The notes beneath the pieces were generated by a model. It saw nothing but the letters and a program-made list of their open reading frames with translations. It was not told the DNA's origin and did no database searches. This document shows positions 1 through 10,067 of a DNA stretch of 64,000 nt, piece after piece. Position numbers and translations under genes: made by a program. The stretch lies in NCBI GenBank assembly GCA_963840665.1, contig CAWIZO010000006.1, forward strand, positions 62,001-126,000, read 5' to 3'. Numbering within the stretch: the stretch's first letter is position 1; the number at the start of each line of letters is the position of its first letter. Source of the stretch: DATFTE01 sp963840665 (GTDB lineage Bacteria > Acidobacteriota > Terriglobia > Terriglobales > Acidobacteriaceae).

Positions 1-3000
1 TCTTTGTTCTCCTCTATGTTCTGCTGAGCCTGGTGGCGCTGCCCAGCGCCGGACAGAGTGTTTCTTCCGAAATCCAGGGAACAGTGAAAGATCCAAGCGG
101 TGCCGTTATAGTCGGCGCCGACGTCACCGCGACCAATCTGGAAACTGGTGTGGCGAGATCAACCGTGACTGATGGTGATGGTAGCTATCATGTCGACGGT
201 TTATCTGCAGGCAGCTACCAATTAAGGATCGAACACGCAGGTTTCAAGGTCAAAAAATTGACCGACATTACGCTCCTGGTGAACCAGGCAGCGGTATTGG
301 ACGCGACCCTCGAAGTTGGCTCTACCAACGAAGAATTCACGATCGTGGGAGAGACGCCACTAGTTGAAACTACGACGGCCCAGATGAGCAGCGTGGTCAC
401 CGCGACCGGCTTAAGCGAGCTTCCGTTAAACGGTCGTGACTTGTTCCAATTGACAGAGTTGCAGACCGGCGTTGTGCCTTCGACCAATGGCGGATCAAGT
501 CTCTGGAGCGAAGGCAACATGTCCAAGGCTTCGGCACAGGGCGCGCGGCCCACAATGAACAACGTCACGCTCGATGGCGGCGACATCAACGATCCGGGCT
601 ACAATGTCCCCCCAGGTGGGCCCGCCGGGGCACAGTTGGGAGTGGAGGCGGTTCGCGAGTTCCGCGTGGTCCTGAACACCTACAGTGCAGAATACGGTCG
701 CAATGGTGGCGCTAATGTCCAATTTGTGACCAAGTCGGGAACGAACAGCCTGCACGGTTCGGTCTTCGAGTTCTTCCGAAATGCTGCGCTAGACGCTGCT
801 AATTACTTCGATACGCTCAGCAAGCCCGCTTACGAACGCAACCAGTTCGGCGTCACGCTTGGAGGACCGATCGTCAAGGATCACACGTTCTTCTTTATCA
901 ACTACGAAGGGCTGCGCGAACGAAAAGGTATCACGACCAACATTTCCGTACCCGACGATAACGCCCGCCAAGGATTACTTCCTACGGTCAACGGCAGCGG
1001 CTTGGTTAACGTAGGGGTCAATCCGACCAGCGCGCTCTTCATTGGTCTATATCCGCGCCCAAACGGGCCCGAGCTCACTAACGCTGGCGTCCCCAGCGGA
1101 TTGGCGCTCTTTACCGGTTCTGAAGTGCAGTCTGCACGGGAGGACTACGCCGTATTGCGGATCGATCAAACCATAGGAAACAAGGACCAGATCTTTGGCC
1201 GATATGTATTCGATGACGGCGTAGGCATTTTTCCTTTTCAAAGCACAGCGATTCCTGGTTTTCCTGGCAAACGACCCATCCGCAATCAATATTTCATGCT
1301 TAGTTGGCAGAGGGCGATCACAAACTACCTGCTCAACGAAGCCAAGTTCAACTTCAATCGCACTCGCTATCTCGCCGAAGTCGATAATACATATCCTCTC
1401 TCAATCTCTCTGGTTCCAGGTCGGGCACTGGGAGTGATTTCGATTGGAGGATTGCCCGCACTCGGCAACAACCTTGTCTATCCCCTCGGTTCCACTTCAA
1501 ATACCTTCGAGGGTATCGACAATCTGAGCTGGGAACATGAACGCCATAGCCTGAAGTTTGGGGTTGACGCAAAACGGATTCAAATCAACGGTCCTTTCGA
1601 CTTTGGCACTAATGGGGAGTATTCGTTTACGGGCTCAGCTGCGAGCACTACCAGCAACCCAACTTTCGAGTCGTTCCTCCGTGGAATCCCAGCCTTCTAC
1701 ATTGGAACCGATCCTGCGCTGAGCGATTCTGATCGTGGCTTTCGTCAGACTTATTTAGGACTTTATGCGCAGGACGACTGGCGTATCACTCCCCATCTGA
1801 CTTTGAATCTGGGACTCCGTTGGGAGTATTCAAGTATTCCCACGGAAGCGGAAGGGCGCATCTCGAACTTCCACGACGTATTCACGGACAAAGCCCCAAC
1901 GGTCGGTCCTCTCTGGTCGGGTGTTCCCTTGGACCTGTGGTCGCCACGTATCGGATTCGCGTGGAGCCCGTTTCCTGATGCGAAGACAGTTGTTCGCGGA
2001 GGGTTCGGGATCATGCGCGACCAGATTTGGTCGAACCTATATTTCGACGTACGCTTTTACCGGCCATTTTTTGGGGCACTGATTTCGGAATCTCCTAATT
2101 TTCTTGCACCGCCATCTAGCATCCCGGCTCTGGGAGGATCAACCTCGCCGGTCGGGGTTTTTGGGATCACCTTCAATCCGCAGTTTCCGTATTACGAGCA
2201 GTGGAACCTCAACCTTCAGCGGCAACTGGGACGTGAGATGGTGCTCCAGATTGCCTACGTCGGTTCGCATGGCTTGCACCTGCCGCGAGCTGGCGAAGCC
2301 AATCCCTTTGAACCAACACTGGGACACAACTTAAATCCCAACTTCGGCTCAACCCCTCAAATAGTCACCGATGCGACTTCGAACTACAATTCATTACAAA
2401 TCAGCTTACAAAGGCGGTTCGTCAAAGGACTGTCATTCCAGGGGTCCTACACGTACTCCCACTCGATCGATACTGCGAGCGGGGCTTTCCCCAGCGACTG
2501 GGTCTCAGAGCCTGGGGTATCGCAGAATTTTTTCGATCTGAACGCCGATCGCGGCAATTCAGCTTTTGACCGACGCAATGTTTTCATCGGCAACTTGCTT
2601 TATGACTTACCGTTCGGACCTGGACAGCGCTGGGGTCACGGTGAGCGGGGCGCCACCGGGAAGTTAGTAGGGGGATGGCGCGTGGGCATAATTGGTCAAC
2701 TGCTGTCAGGCGTCCCTTTTACCCCCGTTCTCGGTTTCAATAACTCACTAACATCCTCTTCGTTCCCGGCAGATCGCCCGAATATCAAATCTGGAGTAAA
2801 TCCCTGCAATGCTGTGACCGGCAAGGTCAACCAGTGGTTCGATCCGACTATCTTTACCTTGCCTAACACGCCGGATGCCGCCGGAAATATCTTTGGCGAT
2901 GCGGGCAGGAATAGCCTCTGCGGTCCATCTCTGAAGGAGTTAGACTTGTCCCTGATCAAGCACACGCAATTAAGTGAACGCGTGAGCCTGGAATTTCGCT

Positions 3001-3230
3001 CAGAATTCTTTAACATCTTCAACCACCCCAACTTCGATGTTCCCGACAACACTCAGGGTCCTAACGGTACGGGCGGTAACGGGGACGCAATCTTCGTCGG
3101 AAGGGCAAGTGGTTGCAATCCAGCAACTAACTCCCTTGGATGCGGTATCCTAGCAGGCAACGCTGGCCGTATTTTCAGTACCGTGACTAGTGCGCGGCAG
3201 ATCCAGTTCGCGCTGAAGCTAATATTTTGA
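1..3230 (+). CDS. Oar-like TonB-dependent receptor (5' truncated)
   Basis: The open frame already runs at the window edge (codons in frame from base 3) and encodes a hydrophobic signal-like stretch before a GTG at 33, so the true start lies upstream. About 1075 residues are visible. After the signal sequence comes a carboxypeptidase-regulatory-like domain (IQGTVKDPSGAVIVGADV), then a plug region with LPLNGRDLFQL, typical of Oar-type receptors that are greatly expanded in Acidobacteriota. The long C-terminal part alternates aromatic beta-strands and ends in a terminal Phe (ALKLIF), as expected for an outer-membrane barrel. The family is proposed to import large organic substrates with TonB energy; the substrate here cannot be read. 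The kinase gene begins 10 nt downstream, so the two are probably co-transcribed. Confidence 0.93.
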   Translation, partial: FVLLYVLLSLVALPSAGQSVSSEIQGTVKDPSGAVIVGADVTATNLETGVARSTVTDGDGSYHVDGLSAGSYQLRIEHAGFKVKKLTDITLLVNQAAVLDATLEVGSTNEEFTIVGETPLVETTTAQMSSVVTATGLSELPLNGRDLFQLTELQTGVVPSTNGGSSLWSEGNMSKASAQGARPTMNNVTLDGGDINDPGYNVPPGGPAGAQLGVEAVREFRVVLNTYSAEYGRNGGANVQFVTKSGTNSLHGSVFEFFRNAALDAANYFDTLSKPAYERNQFGVTLGGPIVKDHTFFFINYEGLRERKGITTNISVPDDNARQGLLPTVNGSGLVNVGVNPTSALFIGLYPRPNGPELTNAGVPSGLALFTGSEVQSAREDYAVLRIDQTIGNKDQIFGRYVFDDGVGIFPFQSTAIPGFPGKRPIRNQYFMLSWQRAITNYLLNEAKFNFNRTRYLAEVDNTYPLSISLVPGRALGVISIGGLPALGNNLVYPLGSTSNTFEGIDNLSWEHERHSLKFGVDAKRIQINGPFDFGTNGEYSFTGSAASTTSNPTFESFLRGIPAFYIGTDPALSDSDRGFRQTYLGLYAQDDWRITPHLTLNLGLRWEYSSIPTEAEGRISNFHDVFTDKAPTVGPLWSGVPLDLWSPRIGFAWSPFPDAKTVVRGGFGIMRDQIWSNLYFDVRFYRPFFGALISESPNFLAPPSSIPALGGSTSPVGVFGITFNPQFPYYEQWNLNLQRQLGREMVLQIAYVGSHGLHLPRAGEANPFEPTLGHNLNPNFGSTPQIVTDATSNYNSLQISLQRRFVKGLSFQGSYTYSHSIDTASGAFPSDWVSEPGVSQNFFDLNADRGNSAFDRRNVFIGNLLYDLPFGPGQRWGHGERGATGKLVGGWRVGIIGQLLSGVPFTPVLGFNNSLTSSSFPADRPNIKSGVNPCNAVTGKVNQWFDPTIFTLPNTPDAAGNIFGDAGRNSLCGPSLKELDLSLIKHTQLSERVSLEFRSEFFNIFNHPNFDVPDNTQGPNGTGGNGDAIFVGRASGCNPATNSLGCGILAGNAGRIFSTVTSARQIQFALKLIF

Positions 3231-3240
3231 GAGAAAGCCG

Positions 3241-4956
3241 ATGACTTCACACTCTGATGACTTCACACCCAAATTTCTCAGTTCGGCTTGTCAGAGAAAC
3301 CCACCGGCGGAGCAGGTGCAGCAAAATCAGGCTGATTCTTCATTTGTTGACAGCGATGGAGTGCACCCGATTGTTTTCGGCGAGATGGCCCGGCTGATCG
3401 AGTCATTGGACTGGTCACCATCTCCTCTTGGCCCTTCAGCGCAGTGGCCGCAAAGTCTGAAGACGGCTCTGGACATCTGCCTGCGCTCGCGTTTTCAGCT
3501 CGCGATCTACTGGGGGCCGGAACTGATTTTCCTTTACAACGACGCGGAGCGCGAAGTAATCGGCTCCATGCATCCCTATGCACTAGGGAAACCTGCACGC
3601 GAAGTTCTCGTGGACATGTGGGAGACGGTTGGACCGATGTTGCACAAGGTCCTCAAAAGTGGCGAGGCGACTTGGTCGGTCGATCGACCACTGATGATCG
3701 ATCGTTATGGATTGGTGGAAGAAGCATTTTTCACGTGGTCGTATAGCCCCATTCCGGACGACGATGGGAATATAGGTGGTGTGCTGCTGGTAACGCAGGA
3801 AACGACCCAAAGAGTTTTGGCCGAGCGGCGGCTGCGTGAAGCGGCAGAGCGTGAGCGGAAGTTGAGAGCTGAAGCGGATTCACAACGTGCGCTGCTGGAA
3901 ACAGTGCTAAACCAGATGGCTGCAGGAGTCGTCATCGCCAAAGCCCCGTCCGGCGAAGTAGTGCTCGCCAACAATCAGGCAAAGCAGATATTGCAACGGT
4001 CTGTTGGGGAGCTCCGCACTATTGAAGAATATTCTCAATATCAGATTTTCCGGCTGGACGGGCGGGCATACAGCACTCAAGAACAACCTCTTGCCCGCTC
4101 GATCCTGCACGGGGAAGTCGTGATGGGCGAAGAACTAAGATACCTGCGCCCGGATGGTACATTTCGGGTGTTGCTTACGAACGCAGCGCCCGTCCGGGAC
4201 GAAACGGGAGTCATAGTTGCGAGCGTCGTTACCTTTCAAGACATTACAGATCTGCGGCTGGCGCAGGAAGAGTTGCTGCGCCAGAGCAATGACGTCATTC
4301 ATGACTTAGCGGGCAAACTGATCACAGCACAAGAAGAGGAACGCAGTCGCATCGCCCGCGATCTGCACGACGATATTTCCCAACGAATCGCCCTGCTCAG
4401 CAATAAACTGTATAACTTGCGCGGGATCCTCCCCACAGGGATCGCCGCGGTGGAACAAATATCCGATATCCAGAAGGAAATAGAGCAGACCTCAGAGAGC
4501 ATCCGGCTGATTTCTCATCAATTGCACAGTCCCAAGTTGATCCTCGGCCTGCCTCGCGCGTTGGAGGGCTTTTGCCGCGAGTTTTCGCAACAACGAGGAA
4601 TCAAAGTGCAATTCACGCAAAAGGGCTCTATGGCCCCACTTCCCGAGCCAGTCCCTCTAGTCATGTTCCGCGTGTTGCAGGAGGCGCTCTACAATGTGGC
4701 CCGGCACAGCGGAGCAAGTCAGGTTGAGGTGTCTTTGCTTGCGGAGGTCGATGAAATCAGACTCCGAGTCAAAGATCGCGGAAAAGGCTTCGATCCGGCG
4801 CAGATCTCCGATGGGCTCGGTCTGGTTAGTATGCGCGAGCGCCTCCGACTTGTGGACGGAAACATCAAGATCTCGTCGGCCCCGGGACTAGGCACCGAAA
4901 TCGAAGCGGCGGCGCCAGTTAGGCCTCCTCATTCGAACGCGAAGATACCTGCTTAG
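3241..4956 (+). CDS. PAS-domain sensor histidine kinase, HisKA_3 type
   Basis: 571 residues and no clear membrane segment, so probably cytoplasmic. A PAS-like domain occupies about residues 45-185 and a second PAS about 215-340, joined by a charged helix. The dimerisation/phosphoacceptor helix reads SRIARDLHDDISQRIALL with His near residue 376, the HisKA_3 form whose partners are NarL/FixJ-type regulators. The HATPase has its N-box around EALYNVARHSGA and G-boxes DRGKGFDP and GLGLVSMRERL. It follows the TonB receptor by 10 nt. No response regulator is adjacent, so it is an orphan kinase. Confidence 0.92.
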   Translation: MTSHSDDFTPKFLSSACQRNPPAEQVQQNQADSSFVDSDGVHPIVFGEMARLIESLDWSPSPLGPSAQWPQSLKTALDICLRSRFQLAIYWGPELIFLYNDAEREVIGSMHPYALGKPAREVLVDMWETVGPMLHKVLKSGEATWSVDRPLMIDRYGLVEEAFFTWSYSPIPDDDGNIGGVLLVTQETTQRVLAERRLREAAERERKLRAEADSQRALLETVLNQMAAGVVIAKAPSGEVVLANNQAKQILQRSVGELRTIEEYSQYQIFRLDGRAYSTQEQPLARSILHGEVVMGEELRYLRPDGTFRVLLTNAAPVRDETGVIVASVVTFQDITDLRLAQEELLRQSNDVIHDLAGKLITAQEEERSRIARDLHDDISQRIALLSNKLYNLRGILPTGIAAVEQISDIQKEIEQTSESIRLISHQLHSPKLILGLPRALEGFCREFSQQRGIKVQFTQKGSMAPLPEPVPLVMFRVLQEALYNVARHSGASQVEVSLLAEVDEIRLRVKDRGKGFDPAQISDGLGLVSMRERLRLVDGNIKISSAPGLGTEIEAAAPVRPPHSNAKIPA

Positions 4957-5338
4957 GAGAGATCGCGGGGTCTCGGAACAATTGTGCTTTTTGCCCCACT
5001 GGAAGATCTTACGATCACTACCCGCAGTTTCAAATTGTCAGACTATTCTCTCTTTTCGCCAGTTGTATTATCTGGGAGCGCTTCATAACGTTTTGCTTTT
5101 TGTGTGTGACGTCGCGGGAGGACTTACGAATCGGAAGTGAGAGGGGGGCCAACCTTGGCGAAGTTTCGTCTCTTCCACGCTGCTGGAAGAATCCAACTTG
5201 CAGATCGTCTGCGAGGTTGATTGAGTTTTCCAGTTTTGATGGCAAAACCACACCGCCCGACTGGAACTCATTGAAAAACAGTCGAATTGGCCTCTGTTTA
5301 CCGGACGTGAGGAGAATCCCCCGTTCTACGCCACACAA
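4957..5338. other. intergenic region without recognised gene
   Basis: About 380 bp between the kinase and the small convergent gene at 5339. Short frames on both strands lack ribosome sites and recognisable sequence. I see no dyad of the type found after 18 kb and no strong terminator. Confidence 0.5.
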
Positions 5339-5551
5339 TCACACGACTTGATTGGTTTCGGCGTCATTCTTCTTCTGTTCCGCCAGCGCTTTGATCTGTT
5401 TCGCTATTTCTTTTTGTCTTTGCTCGCGAAGCCGGTGGTTCTCACGTTCTGTTTCCGTTTTGGGTGCAGCCTCATATTCGGTGTCGAGTTGCTTCAAGAT
5501 CGATAGCTCTTTTAAAAGTGTCAGGACTTCTTCCGATTCGTGGCCTCCCAT
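5339..5551 (-). CDS. small coiled-coil protein, unknown function
   Basis: 70 residues, very rich in Glu, Lys and Gln. A helical N-terminus (EEVLTLLKELSILKQLDTEY) is followed by a long charged helix with heptad-like spacing (RLREQRQKEIAKQIKALAEQ). No signal peptide, metal ligands or catalytic motif. The composition and codon use look coding, whereas the overlapping plus-strand frame is a shadow. I do not recognise a family. Confidence 0.6.
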   Translation of the reverse strand: MGGHESEEVLTLLKELSILKQLDTEYEAAPKTETERENHRLREQRQKEIAKQIKALAEQKKNDAETNQVV

Positions 5552-5654
5552 GCTGCTCCTTTCGATTCGCGAACCGATAGATGAGAAGCAGGTCCTCAGG
5601 GATGCCTGTGCAATTCTCCACGTCCTCTTCCTGGGTTTGCGGTACAGCCCTCTT

Positions 5655-5936
5655 TCATTGGCCAGTTCCGGTTACCGCTATGGTTTGAACGGCGGGGTTT
5701 GAGGAATCTGAACCAGTCATCGCACTACCGCGCGTGTCCACAGCGCTGGGAGTAAATGTAACTGTAAACGTACACTGCGCGTGAGCGAGCAAGGTTGATC
5801 CGCATGGCGTGGCGCCGCCGGCCGACGCCGCGAAATCTCCATTCTCGGCAAAGGCCGGGCTAATCGATGTGCTGAGATTGTTCGTAATCGTCACAGTCTG
5901 GGCTGCGCTCGCCGTGCCTACTGTCTGGGGCTTTTG
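5655..5936 (-). pseudogene. relic of an ASH/choice-of-anchor-D domain protein
   Basis: The last 90 or so codons of this frame encode a typical C-terminal immunoglobulin-like ASH domain: AAQTVTITNNLSTSISPAF, then CTFTVTFTPSAVDTRG and the terminal IAVTGTGQ. Acidobacterial surface proteins carry long arrays of such repeats. Here only the final repeat remains; upstream the frame runs into unrelated sequence that overlaps the start of the methyltransferase gene, and there is no signal peptide. It is best read as the 3' remnant of a deleted extracellular protein gene. Confidence 0.6.
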
Positions 5937-6099
5937 GCGGGCGATCGACTCCAACTGCCGAGCGCAAACAGCTAAGGAGTCTGGCTTGTCCCCTGGAGAA
6001 TGTGAAGGCAAGTCATGCCGGGTGTCTAGGTTGGGTTCAGCGGTGCATGACGCAAAAAACCAGATGCCGCTCGAATATAATTTGACCAGAACGACTTGA

Positions 6100-6918
6100 A
6101 TGAAGATGACTGCCAACGCTGAACGCTTCCACAGCGGCGCGAATCAATACGCCGCTTATCTCGAGACACCCGAGGGACGGTTGCGGTCGGATTTGGCTTT
6201 TGCCAACCTGCGGGATTTTCTTCCAACGCGACCGGGCGGAGAATCGTGCGCACTCGATCTCGGGTGCGGAACGGGTGCGACAGCAGTTCGCCTGGCTCGA
6301 CTTGGCCTTCACGTCACGCTGCTGGATTCGTCGGAAGAGATGCTGGAGATCGCGAAACGCGCGGCGCAGGAAGCCAAAGTCACAGAGAAGATTGCACTCA
6401 TACAGGGTGACGCTGCAGGGCTGGCGACCTTGTTTCCTGCTGGATCGTTCGACGTCATTGTTTGCCACAACGTGCTGGAATATGTGGACGACCCCGGCTC
6501 TGTGTTGCGCGGTGCGGCACGCGCGTTGCGAGATGCTTCTGCGATACTGTCGGCCCTCGTGCGAAACCAGGCAGGCGAGGTACTCAAGGCCGCGATCCAG
6601 GCGGGCGACTTGGGTGCGGCGGAAAATGGTCTTACGGCGGAGTGGGGACAAGAATCTCTTTACGGAGGCAGGGCGCGATTGTTTCGATCCGATAGCCTGC
6701 GAGACATGCTGAAAGCGGAGCAGTTGCAAGTGATTGCCGAGCGGGGCGTGCGCGTCGTGACGGATTATTTGCCGCCATCGGTTTCTCGCAGCGCTGAGTA
6801 CGATCGGATTCTGGAACTGGAGCGCAAGTTGGGGAGCCGTTTAGAGTTTGCTGCGGTCGCGCGTTACACACACTGCTTGGCACGTCGACCTGATCCCGTG
6901 AGGAAGGATCGCGCGTGA
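6100..6918 (+). CDS. class I SAM-dependent methyltransferase
   Basis: 272 residues. Motif I of the Rossmann methyltransferase fold is clear (ALDLGCGTGATAVRLARLG, about residues 48-66), followed by the acidic strand VTLLDSSEEML and motif FDVIVCHNVLEYVDDPGS. The substrate is unknown. Its stop overlaps the start of the radical SAM gene by 4 nt (GTGA), so the two are translationally coupled and probably act on the same small molecule or peptide. A start at 6106 is also possible. Confidence 0.9.
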   Translation: MKMTANAERFHSGANQYAAYLETPEGRLRSDLAFANLRDFLPTRPGGESCALDLGCGTGATAVRLARLGLHVTLLDSSEEMLEIAKRAAQEAKVTEKIALIQGDAAGLATLFPAGSFDVIVCHNVLEYVDDPGSVLRGAARALRDASAILSALVRNQAGEVLKAAIQAGDLGAAENGLTAEWGQESLYGGRARLFRSDSLRDMLKAEQLQVIAERGVRVVTDYLPPSVSRSAEYDRILELERKLGSRLEFAAVARYTHCLARRPDPVRKDRA

Positions 6919-8005
6919 ACGGCGTGAAGGCACCTGACGCCGTTATTTCGCTCGGGCTCGGGCTCACCAACGAATGTAACCTCTCCTGCTCTTTCTGCTA
7001 CCGCGACCCAACCCGCACTGATCGCCTTTCTCTCGATCAAGTGAAGTCCGTCGTCGAACGAGTGCCGATCCGTTCGGTGAATCTGGGCACGGGTGAGAAC
7101 GGCATGCATCCGGAGTTCAAAGCGATTCTGGCGTACCTGCGTGAGAAACCCATCAAGCTTACGATTACTTCGAATGGCCATAGTGTTGCTGTATTGGAAG
7201 ACGAAGAGTTGCGCGCCTTCCACGATATCGAGTTTTCTCTCGATTACCCAACGCAATTGGAACAGGATGCTCAGCGCGGAGACGGCAATTGGGGACTGAT
7301 CCACCAACAAGCGGAGCGTTGTGTAAAGCTAGGCGTGCCGGTAACCGTGATTGCCGTGATGATGAAGGCGAACTACCTGCGTCTCGCGGAGGTCGCTCGA
7401 GTCGCCAAACGGTTTGACGCTCCTCTGCGGATAAATGTGTACCAGTCGGTGCGATCCGATATCTATGCGTTGTCGTACGAAGAATATTGGGAGGGGTTCG
7501 AGCGTCTCTTTGCGGAAACGGATGTGATCGCCATCGGTGAACCGCTAGTTCGCGCGATGGCGGGCCTCCCGCCGCTCCGAGGTGGATGTGGCGTAAGCAC
7601 TGTGAGAGTTACGCCGCGCGCAACTACACAACCCTGCGTTTATTGGCCAGGAGCGGGTGAGCCACTTTCGGATTTGATCTCGATGGGGCTCGACATTCTG
7701 GACTCCGCGCCCTTCGAGCAAGCCCGCACCCTTCCCGCCGCGTGCCAGCCTTGCGAGTTTCGTGAAGTCGTGCCATGGCGGATGTGCGGGACGTCGGCGA
7801 GTTCAGGGCGCGCTGCATGCAGCCTGACTACTATTGTCCGATCATTCGCGGAGAACGCCGCAGCCTGCGGGTCCGCATGGCCGCCACTCGCGACCTACCT
7901 AAGATGAGCAGCTCTTGCACTACCGTCGTGATCGCCAGGGATCGTCTAGAAAGGCGACACTTAAGTATTGTTGTTCACGTCGCAACAGCTTCCGTCATGC
8001 GGTAA
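6915..8005 (+). pseudogene. radical SAM/SPASM protein, frameshifted at the 3' end
   Basis: The GTG start overlaps the methyltransferase stop. The N-terminal radical SAM core carries the 4Fe-4S cluster motif NECNLSCSFCYRD (CX3CX2C). The uninterrupted frame runs to 7907, but its tail after about 7768 is out of character. Reading one base later from 7771 restores the second cluster motif as CX2CX5CX3C (C-QP-C-EFREV-C-HGG-C-AGRR). A second one-base shift near 7805-7835 restores PDYYCPIIRGE, whose frame ends at 8005. Two single-base insertions therefore disrupt the SPASM/twitch domain. The family modifies peptides or small molecules; the substrate is not evident. Confidence 0.8.
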
Positions 8006-9120
8006 CCATCTTCGCCGACCAGCTTTTTACGAATGTTCCGAAGCGGTCGAGCGCCTTGGAGAAATTGTCTCCGGCGGCGGCAAAGCCCAGACGGAAATGC
8101 GAGGGAGTGTCGAAGCAATCTCCGGGAGCCAGCAGGATTCCGTGTTCGGTGGCGGCCTGGCAGAACGGGCGTTCGTTCTCTCCACTCACCAACCAGGGGA
8201 ACGCGGTCATGCCGCCTTGCGGCGGAATCCAGCCGAGCACGTCGCGATGGTCCGCCATGAAGCGATCGAGAAGCTTGAGGTTTCTTGTGGCAGTCTCCTG
8301 CGTCTTGCCGAGCACGGCGTCACGTTTCCGGATGGCGATTTCCGAAAGAATTTCTCCGGTCGGTGGTGTTCGAGATCGAGAAGTAGGCGCGCGCAGTCCA
8401 GTATTGCCGGCGACGCCGGGCGTCGTGCTCGATCATCCATCCCGTGCGCACGCCGGCAATCGAAAATGCCTTTGACAGGTCTGCGATGACAGTGGCGTGC
8501 GGCAGTCGCGCCGCCGATTTCGTTGGCCTTCCGTGGTAGATGGGATGGTAGACCTCATCGCTCACCAGCTGGATTCCGCGCTCTGCGGCGAAGTCGTGCA
8601 GGGCTTCCATTTCATCGTCGCTGATAGTCGCGCCCGTCGGATTGTGCGGGCTGTTGACCAAGATGAGCTTAGTCTTCGAGTCGGTGAGCCGCTTGATCTC
8701 GTCGGGATCGATGCGGAATCCGTTCTCACGGCGCACGCGATAGAAGCGGGTCTCCAGGCCAAGAGATTCCGGAAGCGCCGAGAAAGTAGTGAATCCAGGC
8801 AGCGGGATAATGACGTTCGCGCCGGGCTCGGCGGCCAGCCACATCAGCGCCACCAGTGCCTCGGAGGCGCCGGTCACGATTTGAACCGCCTCCACCGGGA
8901 CACTCTGCATCTCAGCGATGGCTTCGCGCAAACTGTCGGCGCCGGCGGGGCGGCTGTAGACCAGCTTGTGGTTCAGAAAGCGGTGGCGCGTCTCGTCGTC
9001 GGCGAGGGCGAGGATGTCATTCACGGTCCAGGTCGGTCCGGTGCTCGCTGCGAGGTTGAATTCTATGTTGTGTTCGAATTGGTCGAGCCAGACATCGAGC
9101 AGGAATGGCTTGAGTCGCAT
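7995..9120 (-). pseudogene. PLP-dependent aminotransferase (class I/II), frameshifted
   Basis: Two minus-strand frames, 9120-8320 and 8315-7995, together make one fold-type I aminotransferase of about 375 residues. Seen in order: VTGASEALVALMWLA, NSPHNPTGATIS, SDEVYHPIYHGR and the PLP-lysine motif DLSKAFSIAGVRTGW. At about 8357 an extra base in ACCGACCGGAGA changes frame. Removing it joins ISNTTD to GEILSEIAIRKRDAVLGKTQ, which leads straight into the second frame. The C-terminal half (GWIPPQGGMTAFPW, FRLGFAAAGDNF) is otherwise normal. It converges on the radical SAM gene, overlapping its end by about 11 nt. Confidence 0.85.
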
Positions 9121-9219
9121 GCGAGCACCTCTAGGAAGAAGTCGACGCCTGTTATAGATTCTCCCAGCCGGCGCACGGATGATTTTTTAGTTTATGAATG
9201 GCGACAATGCAGTAAATGT

Positions 9220-9245
9220 CACGACACCGCGAAAGCGGTGTCGTG
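9220..9245 (-). terminator. perfect hairpin, likely terminator
   Basis: An 11-bp perfect inverted repeat (CACGACACCGC / GCGGTGTCGTG) closes a GAAA tetraloop, 27 nt downstream of the stop of the minus-strand gene at 9273. A strong T-run is missing, so it could be an RNA-stabilising structure instead. Confidence 0.6.
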
Positions 9246-9272
9246 ATATGAAGAGTTGTTTCCGCTGATCGT

Positions 9273-10001
9273 TTATTTCGCAGCCACCCAGGCATCGGAT
9301 CCCGCCAGCTTGACCGCCACGTCGGTCATAAAGATGTGCAGGGCCTTGCCATCGGCGGTACCGCGGTGCTCGGTTGAGACCAGAAGTGGGCCTGCCATTT
9401 TGTAGCCTGTCCATGTTGCCTTGACGAGGCTCGGCTTCTTGGTCCCACCGTGACGGAAGACAAGGTATTCAACGCGGTGGTCTTTGCCGACGTAGAGGTC
9501 CCAGGTGTCGCCGGGCGTGTAACCGCCAGCTTCCGCGGGATACTTCACCGAGACCAATTGGGCCGAACCGGCGCCAGCCGGGAGTTTCTGCATACCTTGG
9601 TCGGTGACAGTGGCGCTGGTGTCCCAGTAAGCATGAAACGGGAACAGCAGCCAATAGTTATCGTTGACGAAAGACGGCTCGACTTGGTTCTTCACGTCGT
9701 CAGGTTGGCTGCTGAGCTCAGAGCGCATGTAGGTAACCTTGACCGGCTTGCCATCTTTATCCGTTCCTTCAAAAGAAACCTTGCCGGTCTTGGGCTCCCA
9801 CTCCCACTTGTGGGCAGCTTTGAAGAGCCCTGTGATTTCCCCGTTCCACGTGTAGCGGATCGAATCAATTTGCCCGAACGAATCAATGCCGTACGTCTTG
9901 GCAATCTGTTCGATGATTGGCGGGCGAGTCTGCGCCCACGAGCTTGCAGCAACGATCAGGAGCCCGACAGCCAGAAGATTGATACGGCTTGTTTTTGTCA
10001 T
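9273..10001 (-). CDS. secreted protein of unknown function
   Basis: 242 residues with a Sec signal peptide (NLLAVGLLIVAASSWAQT). The mature part starts IIEQIAKTYGIDSF and is rich in Trp, Tyr and beta-strand-like segments (IRYTWNGEITGLFKAAHKWE, NDNYWLLFPFHAYWD). There are no catalytic motifs that I recognise. The pattern recalls periplasmic lipid- or lipoprotein-binding beta proteins, which is only an impression. It is monocistronic, with a strong hairpin just downstream. Confidence 0.85.
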   Translation of the reverse strand: MTKTSRINLLAVGLLIVAASSWAQTRPPIIEQIAKTYGIDSFGQIDSIRYTWNGEITGLFKAAHKWEWEPKTGKVSFEGTDKDGKPVKVTYMRSELSSQPDDVKNQVEPSFVNDNYWLLFPFHAYWDTSATVTDQGMQKLPAGAGSAQLVSVKYPAEAGGYTPGDTWDLYVGKDHRVEYLVFRHGGTKKPSLVKATWTGYKMAGPLLVSTEHRGTADGKALHIFMTDVAVKLAGSDAWVAAK

Positions 10002-10067
10002 ATCCTCGCTCCTCGGTGATTTAACGGATCTTGGGTTGGATGACGGACGAATGCTTTGGGATACATC

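Noticed and set aside
6037..6729. 230-codon minus-strand frame
   Set aside because: Opposite the methyltransferase with a clear SAM motif.
8497..9246. 249-codon plus-strand frame
   Set aside because: Opposite the aminotransferase, whose PLP motifs are unmistakable.
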